From contig CAJQUW010012682.1 of assembly GCA_907163375.1 (NCBI GenBank), positions 62,001-126,000 on the forward strand: 64,000 bases of DNA. The letters are read 5' to 3'. Shown here piece after piece: positions 10,400 to 20,879 of the stretch. Position 1 is the stretch's first letter, and each line of letters opens with the position of its first letter. The DNA is from Prostheceraeus crozeri. Its lineage: Eukaryota > Platyhelminthes > Polycladida > Euryleptidae. The position numbers and the translations under genes were made by a program. Below the pieces are notes generated by a model. It searched no databases, was not told the origin of the DNA, and saw only the letters and a list, made by a program, of their open reading frames with translations.

Positions 10400-11280
10400 G
10401 AGCAAAATTTACTGAAATCAGCTGATTTAAGTCTGTTCTTGAATTTCGCGAATGTTGGAGCTTTCACAATTGAATCGCTCACTGAATTCCATATTTTTTG
10501 ATGACATAGAAGAAAAACAGTCCACTAAGATAGTTCGAATTAACTTCTAAGACTGGTACGATCTGACAGCTTTTACGTGATTGACCGTGAGTGATGTGAG
10601 ATGAAGGGTCCGTGGTGAAGAAAGACTTGAGCGACAAGTCGAAATGATTATAATGCAGTTTATAAAAAAATACAAATCTAGCAAAATGTTCCCAAGTTCT
10701 AGTGATTTTGACTTTACAGATGTAATCTATGAGAGTAGTTATTAGGCTATACTTCATACCAGAGCGCTTGCGAACGATGCAAGTAAAGAATCTCTGAACA
10801 CGCTGAATACGTGAAATGTCGCGTTTAAGGTACGGTGAAAAGATGACACTTCCATACTCCAATAGAGGACGAACAAAGACAGCAAAGGCTTTCATTAAGA
10901 TATACGAGTTATGGCAAACGAAAGATTTTAGGATGCAATATGCTGTGGTATAAGCGGTTGAGCTGATGCGCTCACAGTGATAACTAAATCTGAGATCTGA
11001 TGAGATCAAAAAGACTACGTCTTTCACAGTAACTGAATTGTTGAAGGATACGCTGTCAAGGTGATAGTTGACAAAGGGTGCATGTCGATCTCCAACAGTA
11101 AACAGCAAGCTTTTTTTGCAAAGAAATCTTCAATTTCCACATTTTGCACCAAATATCAAATGCGCGAAGAGTATGTTTAAGGTCTGAAGATGCCTGTGAA
11201 TAGGAGCTATTACTTCTGGTAAACATAAATTTCAAGTCATCACGATAGCATATAGGATCATATATCAAAATTTATTTATT
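10400..11280 (-). mobile_element. LINE reverse transcriptase fragment (copy 1)
   Basis: Minus-strand frames 10479..11268 read DDLKFMFTRSNSS (start of the catalytic-box region), LKISLQK, VKDVVFLISSDLRFSYH and FVRPLLEYGSVIFSPYLKRDI. This is the thumb and C-terminal end of a CR1-group LINE reverse transcriptase, close in sequence to the LINE at 56-59 kb. The 5' part is missing. A copy in opposite orientation lies at 15900..16421, inside the large inverted duplication. Confidence 0.75.
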
Positions 11281-11914
11281 AATATTTTGATTCGCCACTT
11301 AGACAGGCTGACGTGCTGACGTACAGCTCCCGTCTGCGGCTTGCTTATCTGCTTTGTTGCGTCACACGGTTGGACGGAAGGGTCATCTTCTGAAAAAAAT
11401 TGTACAACCAATCTACTTACACTTTTAGATTGCCAACTCGCAACCATTTCAGAAAATGTAAATCTTGAAATCGTTCGACGTCTTGTCTCAAAAGTAAAAT
11501 TTACCGATCAAACTACTCACAAAGTTTTGCCACTTGATGTGGACATTCTCTTCAATATGTTCAACTGAGAGAAAAATTTGCAGCCATATATATGCAGTCT
11601 ATATAAAGCCAGAGATAAGAGCTCCATGGTAATACCAAATTTAAGAATTTCTGTCGACGTCTTCATGAATTAAGCAATGACATATGCAAAACATTCTACT
11701 TTTTAGTGATAAGTAGTACCTAACAAAAACTACCAAGTTATTCAGAAAAATTGTACAAACTTTTGATTGATATTTTCATAAAATTCAGTTAATTTGTATC
11801 ATGTTGATGTGAATTTTTACAAAATTGACCGACGTCCTGATTTACTGTAGTGATTTGAAAAATTCTATTTTTCACGAGAAATGGGGTTTACTCCGACGAG
11901 TTCTTATGATTTAT
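10651..11914 (+). repeat. Left arm of a 1.26-kb inverted duplication
   Basis: This arm matches the reverse complement of 15252..16519 nearly base for base, with scattered differences mostly near the outer end. It includes LINE copy 1 plus about 640 bp of unrelated DNA. That DNA has a 75-codon open frame (11341..11568, plus) that recurs with one residue changed at 15600..15827 (minus). The inner boundary is near cttatgatttatga at 11914. The duplicated frame is not recognised. Confidence 0.85.
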
Positions 11915-12999
11915 GATCGTGAATAGAATATGGCGTGTGGGATAACTCAGAGTTATGTTTGAAGCGAATGCTACTGATGATCTATCAAGCATGCCATGGT
12001 CAAGCGTGTGCAGTTCTTAATCGCTTTTTCATTACTACGTGTTATTAAGCATGTATTGAAGCATGTAAAAACAGGTGTTATCTTATGGATGTGAGACAAT
12101 GTTTTCAATATGCAGCGAAGAAGTGGATGTATGCATCTAGAAAATGTTCATTTTGTTGTAAATTTCCATGCTATTCATTCTGGTATTTTAAAGATTTATT
12201 ACCTACAAGTCAAAATTGATTAAACGTTTGCTTTTTCAAATTCGCATTCGTTAATCAAAGCACGTTTATTAGTATTAGTATTAATTTTCCTATCCTTAGC
12301 ATATTCCCACTTGGACGGAGTCACTTTTTTGATTCATTATTGAGAATTTACAGCTTCAAAGCTATTGACGAGTATAATCTTATGTGTAACATCCTTTATA
12401 TCCGTAGGGTTACCCAGAGAACATACTGTATATATTTATTGGGGGAAATTCGGTTTTTGTTGCGACATATCAATGCAGATTGGGCAGTCTGAAATGTGAT
12501 GGCTCTAAAAGCAGACACATAAGAATTAGTTCGTTAATAAAGAAACATAAGCGAACCTCAAGCAATTTATAATTTACTAAAGTAAAAAGATATTTGCAGT
12601 TCATAAACAAATGTATCATCAAAAATTGTTCATCCATCGAGAGGATTCGAATTCACGTAATTCAGATTCCAACCAATCCGACGTCGACTATGTGTGCGCA
12701 AAATATCGAGTGTGATACATGACACAACATAGAAGCATGTTCTTGAAGGATATGATGTGACTGATCAAAGGTTTCCAACCGTTGTCTGCCTAACCTGTTT
12801 TGCACGAGTATAGAAAAGGTTGCTTTAAATGAAGAATACAGCTATTTGACTATGCAAATCTCAAGCATTTGAGATCGATTACTCGAAGCCAAGAATCGTG
12901 CACTTCCCCGGCTTGCGATATAGGAAGGTCCTCATTCAATCATCTCTCAATCAGTAGAGCAGCCAGAAAAACGGTGTCCAATCAAGGTTTGCAGTCATT
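11915..12999. other. Spacer of the inverted duplication, no feature seen
   Basis: AT-rich, without convincing coding frames or repeats. Confidence 0.4.
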
Positions 13000-14600
13000 G
13001 TTTGAGCTTTATTTCAACAGGAGTCTCTCACTTATGTACAGAATCAAGTAAAAGGAAAATTTGAAGAAGTTTGCCCACAAAATTTAGAAGAGCAATTATT
13101 CAGATGCACCAAAATTCAAACTTCTGGTTTACGATTACTATCTTAACCAACAGGAAGACCTCTATTATTGACTCAATTCTCCAGAAAAAATGAAAACAAA
13201 GAGACCAAATTACAAATTATTTGCGCTTCAGATCTGAATGATATTCAAAATAACTTCAGTCTCAGTGACAACCACATCAGAACTTCATCAGGTCAAATCC
13301 GATCTGCTGCCGGGAGGAGACATGCCTTTGAAATGGGTAGTCGACAGTTTTTATATGAAAAGTCTCATCAACTTGATGATGATTTTAAAATTTAGAATAT
13401 TGATTTCAGCAAAGCAATGAGGAAGCACTGCAAATCAGACTTTTGGTTCGTTGTGTGAAGTTATAGGACTCATTGTAATTCATCGCCGAGGTAGGAGTAT
13501 TAGAAATGGCGAAATACTTCTCAAAATTGGAATTGATGTTGGACGAAATTTTCTCAAGCTATGTTTGACTATGCAGACTGGCGGGCCTACCAAAGGAAAT
13601 GCACTTGAACAGAACTCTGCCTAAAGCGAAAGGTGTTTAAAGACAGTGATGTCAAGAAAATCTTCTTTTGGTCATCCCACACGATTTGCAGGAAAATTCC
13701 CAGAACCTTCTGACAATTTGTGCAGTCCTTGATATCAACATAGAGCTGGAGTCAATATTATTTCCTGTGATAATAGCGCGTGATTTTAAGCTTACTAATA
13801 TCATACTAGGTTTGATGGGGTGTGGGTTCAACCATCCGTGCGCCTGATGTGATACTGAGAAGCAAAAAAAAGATGAAAAGGGTAATTCTCGAACATTTGG
13901 CTCATTAAGAAGAATTTCTGGAATTTCTTTCATTCTGGACTATGTTCTAACCAAGCCAAACAGTTTAGAAACTCCCTGCATCTCTCATCTTTCGATTTCC
14001 TGTGTACTGGAGAAGTTGACAACCCCCGGAATTGCATCTACTGATTGGAATAATAGCGAAGCTTAAGAGCTATTAAAAATTTGGAGTGGTTCCCAAAGCC
14101 AACTTTCCAAAATTCACGTGGATCGAGAATTATATCACGGTGGATAATTTACGGGAAATTCGGTAGAAAAGATATATACTGACTAACATCGACAAACTAG
14201 AGGATATTACGTCTGAAGTGGAAGCATGCCATTTATTGAGACTTTCGAAGCATTCGGAAAAGTTGTTGATAGCTGTTTTGGATATCGAACCCAAATGCAA
14301 GACTTTTATAAAGCGTGCATGAAGTTGAATAGGAGGAATTCGGGTTACGCCAAAAGTGGACATTGTGACCTGTCATGTCGAAAATGTTTGTGTTAGGTTT
14401 GGACGAGGGCTGGGACAAGAAGGCGTCCGAATCCGTTCATCCTGACTTTGACTCTCGCTGGAAAAAATTCAAGGTGAATAAATCGGACCTATCATTTGGA
14501 TCTCACCCATTGAGGGTTGTCACTTCTTATAATGGACAGCATCTTCGACAGTTCTCTCTTTTAATACTGCATGTACATTTCTTAGTACACACTAAGTAAT
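13000..14600 (+). pseudogene. Decayed ORF of a widespread invertebrate repeat-associated family
   Basis: Broken plus-strand frames read, in order, IGIDVGRNFLKLCLTM (about 13530), FKDSDVKKIF (about 13640), a GFNHPCA-type segment (about 13830), YIxLTN-like and EACHLLRLSK (about 14210), TPKVDIVTCHV (about 14350) and SESVHPDFDSRWKKFKV (about 14430). From memory this order (FLKICL, HPC.WC, TPKVH..F.HV, ESVH.DF...W..YKV) is found in many multicopy uncharacterised proteins of invertebrate genomes that behave like transposon genes. Many stops and shifts break it. I cannot name the family or its reaction. Confidence 0.45.
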
Positions 14601-15251
14601 ATTCTATCCAGATCGTCTAGCAGGAACGTGCCCCTAACAATTTTAGAACTAATATCTTTAACCTTTTGAGGTTTCGAGCGCGCAATATATTTCACACACA
14701 TACTTAAATACGAATTGTTTATCAAACCGTTTGTTTTCTGCTGTAAAAACGACATCTATATTAGAATGTTAGTCTACACATTATCGCTACTATAAATACT
14801 ATGTGTGAACATGCATTATATATTATAAGTGCGGTATTGTATTATGCACGTACACATACAAGTGTGCGGGTATTTGTAAACATAGCCTCCGGAAAAGATT
14901 TACATTTTCTACTTATGCACAGATCATCTAACAAGAGCAGCAGTTACAGTTTCAGTTTCTTGCATAAGTCTGAGTTAGATAACTCCATATGTCATACTAC
15001 AATAATGCTATCTTCTATTCTTCGACGATGAATTCTTCTATTCTCGAATGATATGTCATTTTGTGTAATCACAGCTTGATTTGTAGATGATATGCCACGT
15101 AAAGTGCACCCTATAGGCAGTTTGAATTGAGTATTCCAACTTTTAACGGAAGCAGAGCTATCAGATTAATCGTCTCATCAAGACGAGTCAATTAGTATAT
15201 AATTTAATGGGTCTGTTGAAGAATATGTGAAGGATCATACTCACTATATGT
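14601..15251. other. Spacer, no feature seen
   Basis: AT-rich sequence between the decayed ORF and the right arm of the inverted duplication. Confidence 0.4.
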
Positions 15252-16519
15252 TCATAAATCATAAGGACGCGTCGGAGTAAACCCCATTTCTCGTGAAAAA
15301 TAGAATTTTTCAAATCACTACAGTAAATCAGGACGTCGGTCAATTTTGTAAAAGTTCACATCAACATGATACAAATTAACTGAATTTTATGAAAATATCA
15401 ATCAAAAGTTTGTACAATTTTTCTGAATAACTTGGTAGTTTTTGTTAGGTACTACTTATCACTAAAAAGTAGAATGTTTTGCATATGTCATTGCTTAATT
15501 CATGAAGACGTCGACAGAAATTCTTAAATTTGGTATTACCATGGAGCTCTTATCTCTGGCTTTATATAGACTGCATATATATGGCTGCAAATTTTTCTCT
15601 CAGTTGAATATATTGAAGAGAATGTCCACATCAAGTGGCAAAACTTTGTGAGTAGTTTGATCGGTAAATTTTACTTTTGAGACAAGACGTCGAACGATTT
15701 CAAGATTTACATTTTCTGAAATGGTTGCGAGTTGGCAATCTAAAAGTGTAAGTAGATTGGTTGTACAATTTTTTTCAGAAGATGACCCTTCCGTCCAACC
15801 GTGTGACGCAACAAAGCAGATAAGCAAGCCGCAGACGGGAGCTGTACGTCAGCACGTCAGCCTGTCTAAGTGGCGAATCAAAATATTAATTAATAAATTT
15901 TGATATATGATCCTATATGCTATCGTGATGACTTGAAATTTATGTTTACCAGAAGTAATAGCTCCTATTCACAGGCATCTTCAGACCTTAAACATACTCT
16001 TCGCGCATTTGATATTTGGTGCAAAATGTGGCAACTGAAGATTTCTTTGCAAAAAAGCTTGCTGTTTACTGTTGGAGATCGACATTCACCCTCCGTCAAC
16101 TATCACCTTGACAGCGTATCCTTGAACAATTCAGTAACTGTGAAAGACGTAGGCTTTTTGATCTCATCAGATCTCAGATTTAGTTATCACTGTGAGCGCA
16201 TCAGCTCAACCGCTTATGCCAGAGCATATTGCATCCTACGAGTAAAATCTTTCGTTTGTCACAACTCCCGTACAATAATGAAAGCCTTTGCTGTCTTTGT
16301 TCGTCCTCTATTGGAGTATGGAAGTGTCATCTTTTCACTCTACCTCAAAAACGACATTTCACGTATTCAGCGTGTTCAGAGATTCTTTATTTGCATTCCT
16401 TGTAAACGATCTGGTATTTAATTATAGCCTAATAACTACTCTCATAGATTACAATTGTTAAAGTTAAAATCACTAGAACTTGGGCGCATTTTGTTAGATT
16501 TGCATTTCTTGTATGAACT
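15252..16519 (-). repeat. Right arm of the 1.26-kb inverted duplication
   Basis: Reverse complement of 10651..11914. It carries the second copies of the 75-codon unknown frame (15600..15827, minus) and of the LINE fragment. The outer end stops inside the LINE at about 16519, while the left copy of that LINE continues beyond the arm to about 10400. The left copy is therefore the fuller one and this arm is probably the derived copy. Confidence 0.85.
15900..16421 (+). mobile_element. LINE reverse transcriptase fragment (copy 2)
   Basis: A 173-codon open frame from MIYDPICYRDDLKF to CIPCKRSGI, the same CR1-group reverse transcriptase end as at 10400..11280. It has about ten residue differences and a three-codon insertion near ILRVKSFVCH. 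It was carried here by the inverted duplication rather than by its own insertion, since the non-LINE flank is duplicated with it. Confidence 0.75.
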
Positions 16520-16668
16520 GTCTTAAGTATGCCGCTTTCTTCGTGATAATGATACCTGCTGCTGTATATATTCGGATTATATCGCTACCTGCTTGGACGT
16601 ATGTACTTGCTTGTGTGATTTCGACATTCGCCTCTCGGACTACAGCGCTTATGATTTATATTTACAAC

Positions 16669-16674
16669 GCTATA
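16669..16674. repeat. Polinton target-site duplication, left (gctata)
   Basis: Six bases directly before the first base of the element, identical to 32710..32715. A 6-bp duplication is the hallmark of Polinton integrase. Confidence 0.92.
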
Positions 16675-16684
16675 AGTAGTATAT

Positions 16685-16735
16685 AGTGTGACATCCGGCG
16701 CGACGCTTCGCTTCGCTTGCGCCGGATGTCACACT
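16685..16735. repeat. Terminal hairpin in left Polinton repeat
   Basis: Perfect 17-bp arms (agtgtgacatccggcgc and its complement) enclose a 17-base loop made of gcttc repeats. It starts ten bases inside the element tip. Its G+C content contrasts with the AT-rich surroundings. The function is unknown; terminal hairpins can serve in replication priming or protein binding in other linear viral DNAs. Confidence 0.9.
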
Positions 16736-16876
16736 TTTGCGGGGTTTTTCAAAAATTTCCAAAAAATCAAAATTTCAAAAATTTAGGTAGACTTCAAATT
16801 TCACGTGGGCGAAGGCCGAAGGCCGAAAATTTAGGTAGTGGCAAATTTTCAAAAAAATCAAAATTTCAAAAATTTA

Positions 16877-17046
16877 GGCGGTCTCAGAATATCACGTAAT
16901 CGAAAATTTAGGCGGTCTCAAAATATCACGTAATCGAAAATTTAGGCGGTCTCAAAATATCACGTAATCGAAAATTTAGGCGGTCTTAAAATATCACGTA
17001 ATCGAAAATTTAAGTTGTCTCAAAATATCACGTAGCCGAAGGTCGA
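16877..17046. repeat. 34-bp tandem array in left Polinton repeat
   Basis: Five copies of a 34-bp unit beginning ggcggtctcaaaatatcacg. The last copy is diverged and grades into the coding start of the 2TM gene. Each unit contains tcacgta. The right repeat holds four copies. Confidence 0.85.
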
Positions 17047-17058
17047 AAATTTGGGCAG

Positions 17059-17856
17059 ATGAAAATTTCGGTAGCCCAAAAAATATCACGTAGACTTAAT
17101 ATACCAGAAGATTGTATTCAAAATATTTCTTTAAAAATGGAAACCTCAACGGGGACGAAAATGGAAGAAGCCTCAGAAATGGAAGGAACTTCGACGGGGA
17201 CGAAAATGGAAGGAATAAAAGTGGAAGAAACCGCAAGAATATATCCTTCGTTATCATATGAAATGAATAAAGAAAAACATAAAGATAGAGTTAGGTATAT
17301 GAAAGATAAGGAATCTCAATTATTGTTAAGATTAGAGCATTATAAAAAATTAAGAAAGAGATGGTCTAATGTTAAGAATGTAACACAAGGAATTGGCACA
17401 TTCTTAACAATAAGTTTAGGTGCTTTAACAATTGTTATATCTTCAGATGTTTTAGTAATTCCAGTAGTTGCTACAGCTTTAACAGGTACCGGTGTTTTTG
17501 CAACTTCACTTGTTACAATGTTAGATAATTCTTTAATAACTAAGAAACGAAAATCATTAAAAACTAAGCATTTGCATATTAAAGAAGTCTATGACAAATT
17601 GCATTACTACTTTCAAAGAGTATGTGATGATAATGTTATTACGTTAGATGAGACTGAAAAATTTGATCAAATAGCTAATGAAGTAAATCAAATATCATTT
17701 CATTCAAAGACCGAAAAAATTGATGATAAGAATAAACAGGATGGTAAAACTTTTAGTGATGGTAAAATTTATAATGAAGAAAATGATAAAAATTTTTTAG
17801 AAGAGCTAAAAACTTTAAGCGAAAATTTAAGCAAAACTTTATTAAACAAAACTTAA
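17059..17856 (+). CDS. Polinton 2TM membrane protein (unknown function)
   Basis: The 265-residue frame starts inside the terminal repeat. It has four parts. The Glu/Thr-rich N terminus contains a STGTKME-type short repeat. A basic helix (RYMKDKESQLLLRLEHYKKLRKRW) follows. Next is a hydrophobic stretch at about residues 114-158 long enough for two membrane passes (GTFLTISLGALTIVISS; VVATALTGTGVFATSLVTML). A charged helical tail ends the protein. The helix-2TM-helix plan recalls SLATT-type small membrane proteins, but this is only an architectural resemblance. The first 115 codons recur at the other end of the element (31880..32263) because the repeat covers the gene start. It is the outermost gene of the rightward cluster. 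Confidence 0.7.
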   Translation: MKISVAQKISRRLNIPEDCIQNISLKMETSTGTKMEEASEMEGTSTGTKMEGIKVEETARIYPSLSYEMNKEKHKDRVRYMKDKESQLLLRLEHYKKLRKRWSNVKNVTQGIGTFLTISLGALTIVISSDVLVIPVVATALTGTGVFATSLVTMLDNSLITKKRKSLKTKHLHIKEVYDKLHYYFQRVCDDNVITLDETEKFDQIANEVNQISFHSKTEKIDDKNKQDGKTFSDGKIYNEENDKNFLEELKTLSENLSKTLLNKT

Positions 17857-18115
17857 AACGAGAAAACTTTAAGCGAAAAGATGCTAGACAACAAAGCAAT
17901 AAAAAAATAATTTGTTCAGTAAAATGTTTTTGTTGTATTCCAATGTTACCACAAAATTCAAATATTATATTTTAAAAATGGATAAAATTGAAGCTGATAA
18001 TCAAAAAAGAATTAAACAATTAGAAGAGTTAATACAAAACAAAAAATATTATGAAAGAAAATCATCTTCAACATAGAATGATAAAAGCTGGTATTCAATC
18101 TGATATGTTTAAAAA

Positions 18116-18790
18116 ATGCAGCAAACCGAGCAAGTAAAAACTGATTTTGAAAAAACTATGGAACCATTTAAAACTCTTGAAAAAGAATTTAATGAAAAAC
18201 AAATTAATTTAATTGATCCAGAACACAAAACTATATTAGATGACTATGGATTACTAGAATCAAACATTAATAAGAAATTACCAAAATCTATGCAATTTGA
18301 ACATTCTATTTCATTTATAGATGGAAAAACAATACCTAGATTTTATCTCGGACAAAAAGAAATATTTCCACAACCTTTTCGAGGTTTACTTTTTTCACCA
18401 GATAAATATCCTTTTAGTCTAGATAGAAATTTTGTTGATCTTTTAAGAGGAGCAGATTTAAAAAATTATGCTGTAAAAGATCTCACAAAATATAAAGCTA
18501 TGTTAGATAGGGTTGGTGCAGTAAAATCTCTTAACCGTTATAAACAATTAGAAAATTTATTATCAACGGGAGTTAAAGTAGGAAAAGGTTTTAAAACAGA
18601 AACAACTGTATTTTTACCAGATGATCCACAAGAATTACTAAATAGATTAAATATTTTAATATCTGCAATAAAAGAAGGACATAATTCTAGTTTCAATGAA
18701 ATTCATGCTATATTGAAGAGACTGTTAGAAAAGAAGATTCTAAATGAAGAGGATTATAAAAGTGTAGCTGAAATATGTTGTTGTTTTTAA
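18116..18790 (+). CDS. Polinton hypothetical protein, 224 residues
   Basis: Not recognised. The protein is soluble, mostly helical at the ends, with a central segment rich in Phe and Pro (IPRFYLGQKEIFPQPFRGLLF, residues about 72-92). It ends in a Cys-rich tip (EICCCF). It lies between the 2TM gene and the penton-like gene in the same direction, 55 bp from the latter, so it is probably a virion or assembly protein. The AT-rich codon use matches its neighbours. Confidence 0.6.
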   Translation: MQQTEQVKTDFEKTMEPFKTLEKEFNEKQINLIDPEHKTILDDYGLLESNINKKLPKSMQFEHSISFIDGKTIPRFYLGQKEIFPQPFRGLLFSPDKYPFSLDRNFVDLLRGADLKNYAVKDLTKYKAMLDRVGAVKSLNRYKQLENLLSTGVKVGKGFKTETTVFLPDDPQELLNRLNILISAIKEGHNSSFNEIHAILKRLLEKKILNEEDYKSVAEICCCF

Positions 18791-18845
18791 TTCTTTATAA
18801 AAAAATATTTCATAAAAAATATTTATTCAAAATTTTAACTAAAAA

Positions 18846-19634
18846 ATGTGTTTAGCAGATTTAGACAAAATTAATTATCATTTAGATAATCTAACAGAGA
18901 TTTTGGGTTCATCAAAATTTAGTACGACGTTAAAAATTATAACAACCACTTCATCACACACTTGTAATTTAGAACCCATGCTGCATTTGGAACAAAATAA
19001 AAATTATCAAATTGCATTGACTAGTTTCTCCACATTTAACACTATTCAAAACGTTATCAAAGATGTGAATGACCAATTTAGATATTCTACTGATAAAGGT
19101 AAAACATGGAAAATACTAACTTTTCTTCCTGGTTCTTACGAAGTTGAATCAATATCAAATGAAATTAAGAGACATTTAGGTATACCATTTAAAGATAAGA
19201 AACAATTACATTTTGCAGTTGAACCGGCAGTTAATAAATTTTCTCTTACTTTAGACGAAAATCATCAAGTTGATTTTAATCATGATAGATCATTGTCAAA
19301 ACTATTAGGATTTAATAAACAAACCTATAGTCAAGGTTATCATTTAGGTGAGAAGATTCCAAAAATAACTGAAATAAATTCAATTGTTGTACATTGTGAC
19401 ATTATTGAAGGAGGATATATAAATGGTAAATTGTCAAATTTAATATTCAGTTTTCCAGCTTTTACTGTACCCATTGGTTATAGATTAAATGTATTTCCAC
19501 AAACATTAATATATTTTCCTATTACAAGAAAAACTATTAACAAGATTAACATTAGAATCACTGATGAGAAAGGACAAGAAATAAATTTTGGAGGTGAAGA
19601 GATTATGATAGATCTTTTGGTTCGGGAGGCATAA
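18846..19634 (+). CDS. Penton-like minor capsid protein
   Basis: A 262-residue protein rich in beta strands. The segment LHLEQNKNYQIALTSFSTFN, then GSYEVESISNEIKRHLG, and the C-terminal block FTVPIGYRLNVFPQTLIYFP followed by IRITDEKGQEINFGGEEI match the layout of the single-jelly-roll minor capsid (penton) protein of Polintons and adintoviruses. In that family the protein fills the vertices of the icosahedral shell. The gene stands directly upstream of the packaging ATPase, the usual order. The assignment rests on pattern and position, not on a search. Confidence 0.65.
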   Translation: MCLADLDKINYHLDNLTEILGSSKFSTTLKIITTTSSHTCNLEPMLHLEQNKNYQIALTSFSTFNTIQNVIKDVNDQFRYSTDKGKTWKILTFLPGSYEVESISNEIKRHLGIPFKDKKQLHFAVEPAVNKFSLTLDENHQVDFNHDRSLSKLLGFNKQTYSQGYHLGEKIPKITEINSIVVHCDIIEGGYINGKLSNLIFSFPAFTVPIGYRLNVFPQTLIYFPITRKTINKINIRITDEKGQEINFGGEEIMIDLLVREA

Positions 19635-19709
19635 ACTCCCACGCGAAGCCAGAGAAGTTTAATTTTCTTCCTCTTCTTTTAAAATAAAAATAAATTTTTT
19701 TTATTAAAA

Positions 19710-20477
19710 ATGAGTGAACTACCCCCATTAAATAAAAAAAAAACTTAAATTTAATCATCATCCAAATTTATCTAATAAAGTTTTGTCAGTTATTTGTGGA
19801 AGATCAGGATGTGGAAAAACATATCTATTATTTAAAATTTTAACGACTCCAAATTTTTTGGATTATAACAATCTTATAATTTATACAACAACAGCAGAAC
19901 AACCCGTCTATCAATTTTTAAAATATGGATTTGAAAATAATCTTAAAAAACAGCAATTGCTTCATTATTCAAAGAATATGAAAATTATGAATATGAAGAA
20001 GAAATAAGTTCGTGGTGTGAAGAAGCAGCATAAAATAATCAGTTAGTGGAATCCAATAAAAATAAGCATATAAAAACACAATTAATAGATGATAGTGGTA
20101 ATATGCAAGATCCTAGTAAACTAGATAAAACAATGAAACATTGTGTAATTTTTGATGATTGTGTTAATGATAGAAATCAGTCAGTTCAGAGAAATTATTT
20201 CACAAGAGGTAGACATAATAACTGTAGTGTTTTTTATTTAACACAAAGTATGTATTCATTAGACGGAAGTGTTATTAGAAAGAATGCAAATATATTTATA
20301 CTATTTGAAATAAATGCAAGAAACTTATGTGATTTGTTAAGAGATTTATGTGTAAGAAATAAAGATGAATTTAAACAATCGTGTAACAATGCTTGGTCAA
20401 AAGATTATGGCTTCATTACAATTAATATTGATAAAAAAATTCATGATAGAGTTATCGAACAATTGTTCTCTGACTAA
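19710..20477 (+). pseudogene. Genome-packaging ATPase (FtsK/HerA type), fossil
   Basis: A Walker A motif (GRSGCGKT, near 19800) lies close to the N terminus. Farther on are HCVIFDDC, a Walker B-type motif near 20140, and NCSVFYLTQSMY, a sensor-like strand of the A32-like ATPases. This enzyme pumps DNA into the capsid in Polintons, adintoviruses and NCLDVs. It follows the penton-like gene in the same direction. The copy is broken. Confidence 0.85.
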
Positions 20478-20549
20478 GCTTCGCCCCGACTGAAAGTCGA
20501 TAGAAAATATTTTCGCGGAGTGATCGAATAATTTTTTCTTATAAATTTT

Positions 20550-20879
20550 TTGTTCAGAAAAATAAAAAAAAATATGTTGAATGCTTACAAGATAGAACAT
20601 GTACCAGTTTTAAAAGATTATCGACATCCTACAAATCCTGTAAATTCGAAGAAAGAAGTTAGATTTTATTATCATCATAAATACGTAGCGCTCGTTACAG
20701 ATTATAAAACACAACATGGTATTAAACCGTGTGCTAAAACAAAAGACTTTCCACTTTGTTTAAGAAGTTTCCGAGTATTTTTGGCATACAATAATTTATG
20801 GTGGTTGCTTAAGAAAGAACATTTAACAACACATAAATTAGTAACATTACATCAATTACATATTCCTGTGTATATGTAA
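20550..20879 (+). CDS. Polinton small hypothetical protein
   Basis: A 109-residue frame; a second methionine (MLNAYKIEHV, at 20574) is an equally good start and lies closer to the conserved-looking part. It is rich in His, Tyr and Lys, with no membrane segment or known motif (FYYHHKYVALVTDY; LAYNNLWWLL). It sits between the ATPase and polymerase genes in the same direction. Its function is unknown. Confidence 0.5.
   Translation: MFRKIKKNMLNAYKIEHVPVLKDYRHPTNPVNSKKEVRFYYHHKYVALVTDYKTQHGIKPCAKTKDFPLCLRSFRVFLAYNNLWWLLKKEHLTTHKLVTLHQLHIPVYM

Larger units (their letters stand above)
16675..17396 (+). repeat. Polinton terminal inverted repeat, left
   Basis: Matches the reverse complement of 31926..32709. 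From the tip inward it holds a 10-bp lead (agtagtatat), a 17-bp-arm hairpin, one copy of a 91-bp unit containing ttcggccttcggccttcgcc in complement, and five copies of a 34-bp unit. The inner 340 bp code for the start of the 2TM protein. Its length differs from the right copy because of repeat number: five versus four 34-bp units, and one versus two 91-bp units. Confidence 0.92.

Noticed and set aside
16877-17046. 34-bp array as host satellite DNA
   Set aside because: Present only at the two ends of the Polinton, in inverted orientation, as part of its terminal repeats.
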